From GCA-2748575 sp965222725 (lineage in GTDB: Bacteria > Pseudomonadota > Gammaproteobacteria > Pseudomonadales > Ketobacteraceae): a stretch of DNA of 64,000 nucleotides. Position 1 is the stretch's first letter, and each line of letters opens with the position of its first letter. The notes under the pieces were generated by a model that was not told the origin of the DNA, did no database searches, and saw only the letters and a list, made by a program, of their open reading frames with translations. Shown here piece by piece: positions 60,485 through 64,000 of this stretch. The DNA lies in assembly GCA_965222725.1 (NCBI GenBank), contig OZ244969.1:4588001-4652000 (forward strand), in the 5' to 3' direction. Position numbers and translations under genes: made by a program.

Positions 60485-61924
60485 ATGAAACTGACATTAA
60501 CTGACGCAGATACTCAACCGATTCTTAGCGCTCTGGAAGAGTCAAACAAGGTTCACGCTGATTTTTATCCCGGTGATTCTTCTGATCGCCAGCCTGTTCA
60601 TACGGTGTACGGTGGTGCCAATCTGTTCAAGGCGGGTTCTGCGCAGAAGCTGGGTGGACTGGCGCTGCGTAATTTGCAGGCTCATGCGCCTAATTTTGTG
60701 TCGCTGGCGAAGATTGTGGGTTTGACCGGTTCGGATTCTCTGCCTCAGAGCTGTGTTGAGATTGCGGCGCTGGAGAAGGCGTGCAAGGAAGATGAGGCCG
60801 GCATGAAGGATCGTAATCCTGCGGCCTGGTTGGCGTACACCGTGTACGAGCGGATTCTGGCGAAGCTGGAGAAAGAGCCGATTGAGGATAACCGTATCGA
60901 TTTTGAGGATGGTTACGGTAACCGTCCCGATGAAGAGGAAGATGCGGACGCGGTGCGTTGTGCCGAGGAAGTGGCGAAGGGTATGGAGGAAGGTTCTCTG
61001 CCTCCGTTTATTGGTATTCGTATCAAGACCTTTACCGAGGAGTGTCGTCAGCGTTCGGTTCGCACGCTGGATTTGTTCCTGAGCCGTCTGGCGGAGGTAA
61101 ATGGCGGTAAGGTGCCTGAGAATTTCATTATTACTCTGCCGAAAGTAACTCACCCGGAGCAGGTTGAAGCGCTGGCGAAGTTGCTGGATATCATTGAGGA
61201 AAAATGCGGTTACGAGAAGAATTCCCTGAAACTGGAGATCATGATCGAGACCACGCAATCGATCATTGATAAGGACGGTTCCAATCAGGTGTACAAGCTG
61301 GTGCAGGCGGCGAATGGCCGTTGTCGTTCAGCGATTTTTGGTACTTACGATTACACCGCTACCTGTAACATCACTGCGGCTTACCAGACTCACACCCACC
61401 CTGCTTCGGATTTTGCCCGCCATGTTCTGCAGGTTTCTCTTGCTGGTACCGGCGTTACTATCAGTGACGGTGCTACTACGCAAATGCCTATCGGCCCCCA
61501 TAAAGCCCCCAAGGATGGCCAGCTGACCAACGAACAGATTCTGGAAAATGCCCGTGTGATTCACGGCGCCTGGAAGCTGCATTTCGAAAACATTCAGCAT
61601 TCACTGCGCCACGCTTACTATCAGGGTTGGGATCTTAATCCGGCGCAGTTACCTATCCGTTATGCGGCTGTTTATTCTTTCTTCCTGGAAGGTTTGCCGG
61701 ATGCGTCTGCCCGTTTGTCTGCGTTCATTAACAAAGCGGCTCAGGCCACGCTGGTTGGTAATACCTTTGACGACGCTGCCACTGGTCAGGGTTTGTTGAA
61801 CTTCTTCTTGCGGGGTATTGCCTGCGGTGCGATAACCGAAGAGGAAACTCTGGCAACCGGTATTACCATGGATGAGCTGCGTTCCCGTTCGTTTGTTCAT
61901 ATCGTAAATAACCGCGCCGGCTGA
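60485..61924 (+). CDS. DUF6986 / CitE-HpcH-like TIM-barrel enzyme
   Basis: A 479-residue protein of the DUF6986 group, related to the HpcH/HpaI aldolase, citrate lyase beta and malyl-CoA lyase superfamily. Likely metal-site acids are Glu141/Asp142 in RIDFEDGYGNRPDEEE and Glu255 in LEIMIETTQSI. LPKVTHPEQVEAL (218-230) supplies the typical barrel strand with Lys220. There is no signal peptide. Function is unproven; the fold suggests C-C lysis or condensation of a CoA ester or keto acid. It is followed 62 bases later by a long acyl-CoA dehydrogenase and then a MaoC-type hydratase. Confidence 0.78.
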   Translation: MKLTLTDADTQPILSALEESNKVHADFYPGDSSDRQPVHTVYGGANLFKAGSAQKLGGLALRNLQAHAPNFVSLAKIVGLTGSDSLPQSCVEIAALEKACKEDEAGMKDRNPAAWLAYTVYERILAKLEKEPIEDNRIDFEDGYGNRPDEEEDADAVRCAEEVAKGMEEGSLPPFIGIRIKTFTEECRQRSVRTLDLFLSRLAEVNGGKVPENFIITLPKVTHPEQVEALAKLLDIIEEKCGYEKNSLKLEIMIETTQSIIDKDGSNQVYKLVQAANGRCRSAIFGTYDYTATCNITAAYQTHTHPASDFARHVLQVSLAGTGVTISDGATTQMPIGPHKAPKDGQLTNEQILENARVIHGAWKLHFENIQHSLRHAYYQGWDLNPAQLPIRYAAVYSFFLEGLPDASARLSAFINKAAQATLVGNTFDDAATGQGLLNFFLRGIACGAITEEETLATGITMDELRSRSFVHIVNNRAG

Positions 61925-61986
61925 TTCGGTTACTGAATATTATCTGGGAGGCTGCTGAAGCCTCCCGCTCATAGACGGAGTGAAGA

Positions 61987-63657
61987 ATGACAGCTATTGA
62001 GCAAGCAAAACAACTGATCACCACCGGCCAGGCTGCACTGGACAAGGCCCTGAGCAATCTGAAGCAGGCTTGCCTTGAGGGTGACAGGGTTTCCGGCAAG
62101 AAGCTGGATGAGCGGCAACTGGCGCTTTACGAAGTAGCCTATTGTGCGGCGGAGCTTCAGGCGGCAGCGGTGTATTTTCAGTACAGCGAAGCCGTGCATG
62201 CGAAGAAAGGCACCACCGATGATCTGCGTATTGAAGATCGCATTGCCCTGCAGTATGCCGCAGAGGCCTTGCTGAATTGCCGTACCCGTATGAATACCCG
62301 CCGTCAGGATTTTGGTTTCAGTCGCGCTGATCTGAACGACTCCTTTAACAGCGATGCGGTGGATGATTTTATTAACAACTACCTTTCCGGCGAGTGCATG
62401 GCCACGCTGGGTAAAGCGGTACTGGATGGTGATGGCTTTATTGGCGATCACATGCTGGACGATGAAAAGGAAATGATGCGCGAGACCTTTCACCAGTTCG
62501 CGTATGACGTGGTGCAACCTTTGGCGGAAGAGATTCACACCAAGGATCTGGATGTGCCCGATGAAATCATCAAGCCGCTGGCGGAGCTGGGTTGCTTTGG
62601 TTTGTCCATTCCCATGCAGTACGGCGGTATTCAGCCGGACGACCGTGAAGATAACCTGGGTATGATCGTGGTGACCGAAGAGCTTTCCCGCGGGGCACTG
62701 GGGCCTGCCGGCAGTTTGATTACCCGCCCCGAGATTCTGTCCCGTGCGTTAATGAAAGGCGGCACTGAAGATCAGAAGCAGGAGTGGCTGCCCAAGCTGG
62801 CCACCGCGGAGGTGTTGAATGCCGTGGCGGTGACCGAACCCAACTACGGTTCCGATGTGGCGTCCATGAAACTGAAGGCCACCCGTACCGAAGGCGGCTG
62901 GTTGCTGAATGGCGAAAAAACCTGGTGTACCTTTGCCGGTAAAGCCCAGGTGCTGATGACATTGGCCCGTACCGATTCCGATCCCAAGGCGGGTCACCGT
63001 GGCCTGACCATGTTCCTGGTGGAAAAGCCCTCCACTCCCGGTCATTCCTTTAAGTACACCCAGGAATCCGGTGGCGTTCTGGAAGGCAAAGCCATTCCCA
63101 CTATCGGTTATCGTGGCATGCATTCCTTCACTGTGTTCTATGAGAACGTGTTTGTTCCCGACAGCCATGTGATGGGCCTGGAAGAAGGTGTGGGCAAAGG
63201 CTTTTACTACACCATGGCCGGTTTTGCCGGTGGCCGTATTCAAACCGCGGCCCGGGCTACCGGCGTGATGCAGTCTGCTTTTGAGCAGGCATTGAAATAC
63301 GCCCAGGAACGCCACGTATTTGGTCAGGCGGTGGCAGATTATCAGCTGACGCTGGTGAAGATTGCCCGTATGGCCATGTTGCTTTCCGTATCCCGCCAGT
63401 TTACTTACCACGTGGCGCGCCTGATGGACGAAGGCAAAGGACAGATGGAAGCCAGCCTGGTAAAACTCTACTCCTGTAAATCTTCCGAGTGGCTGTGTCG
63501 TGAAGCCATGCAGATTCATGGTGGTATGGGTTACGCGGAAGAAACCATGGTCAGCCGTTTGTTCATTGACTCCCGTGTGCTGTCTATCTTTGAAGGTGCG
63601 GAGGAAACTCTGGCCCTGAAGGTAATTGCCAAAGCACTGGTGGAAAACGCGGCTTAA
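61987..63657 (+). CDS. Acyl-CoA dehydrogenase with long N-terminal domain (methylsuccinyl-CoA dehydrogenase-like)
   Basis: A 556-residue FAD enzyme. The core acyl-CoA dehydrogenase fold spans about 158-556, with the FAD/substrate motif AVTEPNYGSDV (281-291), CREAMQIHGGMGYAEE and a Glu in IFEGAEET (536) at the usual catalytic-base position. The first about 155 residues are an extra helical domain. This size and layout match (2S)-methylsuccinyl-CoA dehydrogenases (about 550 residues) of the ethylmalonyl-CoA pathway, rather than about 380-residue fatty-acyl enzymes. The start ATG 61987 has CGGAG upstream. Downstream lies a MaoC-type hydratase. Substrate assignment is inference. Confidence 0.85.
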   Translation: MTAIEQAKQLITTGQAALDKALSNLKQACLEGDRVSGKKLDERQLALYEVAYCAAELQAAAVYFQYSEAVHAKKGTTDDLRIEDRIALQYAAEALLNCRTRMNTRRQDFGFSRADLNDSFNSDAVDDFINNYLSGECMATLGKAVLDGDGFIGDHMLDDEKEMMRETFHQFAYDVVQPLAEEIHTKDLDVPDEIIKPLAELGCFGLSIPMQYGGIQPDDREDNLGMIVVTEELSRGALGPAGSLITRPEILSRALMKGGTEDQKQEWLPKLATAEVLNAVAVTEPNYGSDVASMKLKATRTEGGWLLNGEKTWCTFAGKAQVLMTLARTDSDPKAGHRGLTMFLVEKPSTPGHSFKYTQESGGVLEGKAIPTIGYRGMHSFTVFYENVFVPDSHVMGLEEGVGKGFYYTMAGFAGGRIQTAARATGVMQSAFEQALKYAQERHVFGQAVADYQLTLVKIARMAMLLSVSRQFTYHVARLMDEGKGQMEASLVKLYSCKSSEWLCREAMQIHGGMGYAEETMVSRLFIDSRVLSIFEGAEETLALKVIAKALVENAA

Positions 63658-63688
63658 CCGCTGCCGGATTCAATAGACCCAAACGGGT

Positions 63689-63713
63689 ATTGCCGGCGTT
63701 AACCGCCGGCAAT
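63689..63713 (+). other. Hairpin after the acyl-CoA dehydrogenase gene
   Basis: A ten-base perfect stem (ATTGCCGGCG with CGCCGGCAAT) has the five-base loop TTAAC. It begins 31 bases after the stop and lacks a T-tract. It may be an RNA-stability element or a rho-assisted stop. Confidence 0.5.
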
Positions 63714-63726
63714 CGAACGGTAAAAG

Positions 63727-63764
63727 AAAGGAGAAAGTGTCAATCAGCCGGTGCTTTCTCCTTT
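63727..63764 (+). terminator. Terminator- or attenuator-like hairpin between dehydrogenase and hydratase genes
   Basis: An 11-base perfect stem (AAAGGAGAAAG with CTTTCTCCTTT) has a 16-base loop and is followed by GCCGTTTATACG. The T-tract is weak, so it may only reduce read-through into the next gene. Confidence 0.5.
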
Positions 63765-63843
63765 GCCGTTTATACGCATATCGTTAAAAGCTATCGTTAA
63801 CAGTTATCGACGTCATCAAAGAAGGGATACCAGAGGTATGTCC

Positions 63844-64000
63844 ATGAAATTTGCCCCCCAGAAAGAACTTGCTCCCGATCAGCCTGCCAGCCTGGATAGC
63901 GTTCGCCATCCGCAATACGGCCGTTATCTGGAAGAGTACGTGCCCGGTCAGGTATTCGTGCATCCCCGTGGCTATACCTTTACGGCAGCTGGTATCGATC
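63844..64000 (+). CDS. MaoC-type dehydratase/hydratase (3' end outside window)
   Basis: Only the first about 52 residues are visible: MKFAPQKELAPDQPASL..., then YGRYLEEYVPGQVFVHPRGY. The GRYLEEYVPGQVFVHP segment matches the N-terminal strand of MaoC-like hot-dog hydratases (mesaconyl-CoA hydratase, itaconyl-CoA hydratase type). ATG 63844 has GAGG seven bases upstream; ATG 63838, two codons earlier, is the alternative, with AAGGGA ten bases upstream. It follows the acyl-CoA dehydrogenase in the same direction. The catalytic Asp/His lie beyond the window. Confidence 0.72.
   Translation, partial: MKFAPQKELAPDQPASLDSVRHPQYGRYLEEYVPGQVFVHPRGYTFTAAGID

Overview
The window is a continuous stretch of gammaproteobacterial chromosome with a moderate-to-high GC content. 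Its gene order matches Pseudomonas and its marine, oil-associated relatives (Alcanivorax, Ketobacter, Marinobacter type): ppiD-hupB-lon-clpX-clpP-tig-tRNAs-folD, leuC-leuD-leuB-asd-fimV-truA-trpF-accD-folC-SPOR-cvpA-purF-metZ, and prmB-aroC-MFS-mtnB-mtnD-mtnC. The genus is an inference from synteny and protein style only. I saw no transposase, integrase, phage gene or CRISPR array.

Layout. 1-3601 (+): the last three genes of a Yej-type peptide ABC importer, the first cut by the window edge. 3731-12811 (-): protein quality control and the nucleoid (PpiD, HU, Lon, ClpX, ClpP, trigger factor). Most of these genes have their own terminator, and lon has a textbook sigma-32 promoter. 12974-13339 (-): tRNA-Pro, tRNA-Arg and tRNA-His with a strong sigma-70 promoter. 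13589-20440: folD, ppiB-lpxH, miaE, a lipid A type acyltransferase and acnB, which has a structured leader. 20536-23365: a GT1-like glycosyltransferase and a divergent small autotransporter with an Ig-like passenger.

23337-32998 (-) is the accessory-looking part: nine closely spaced or overlapping genes. They run moxR-DUF58-transglutaminase (TgpA type), a flippase-like membrane protein, a HAD-UbiA fusion, a DprE2-like reductase, a lipoprotein, an outer-membrane barrel and an alpha/beta-hydrolase lipoprotein. The middle three resemble the polyprenyl-phosphate-arabinose precursor pathway without its DprE1 oxidase. The last three look like an uncharacterised cell-envelope module.

33077-50846 (-): housekeeping biosynthesis (metZ, purF, cvpA, SPOR protein, folC, accD, trpA, trpB, trpF, truA, fimV, asd, leuB, leuD, leuC). 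A divergent LysR regulator follows (51136), separated by a 113-bp nested inverted repeat. 52073-58918 (-): prmB, aroC, an MFS carrier and the methionine-salvage genes mtnB-mtnD-mtnC. These are followed in the same overlapping string by a gamma-glutamylcyclotransferase-like protein and a flavin monooxygenase. 59172-64000 (+): an SDR with G-rich codon use, a 171-bp element with perfect 27-bp terminal inverted repeats, then a DUF6986 (CitE/HpcH-like) enzyme, a long acyl-CoA dehydrogenase and the start of a MaoC-type hydratase. The last three together suggest a C5-dicarboxylyl-CoA (methylsuccinyl/mesaconyl-type) oxidation route.
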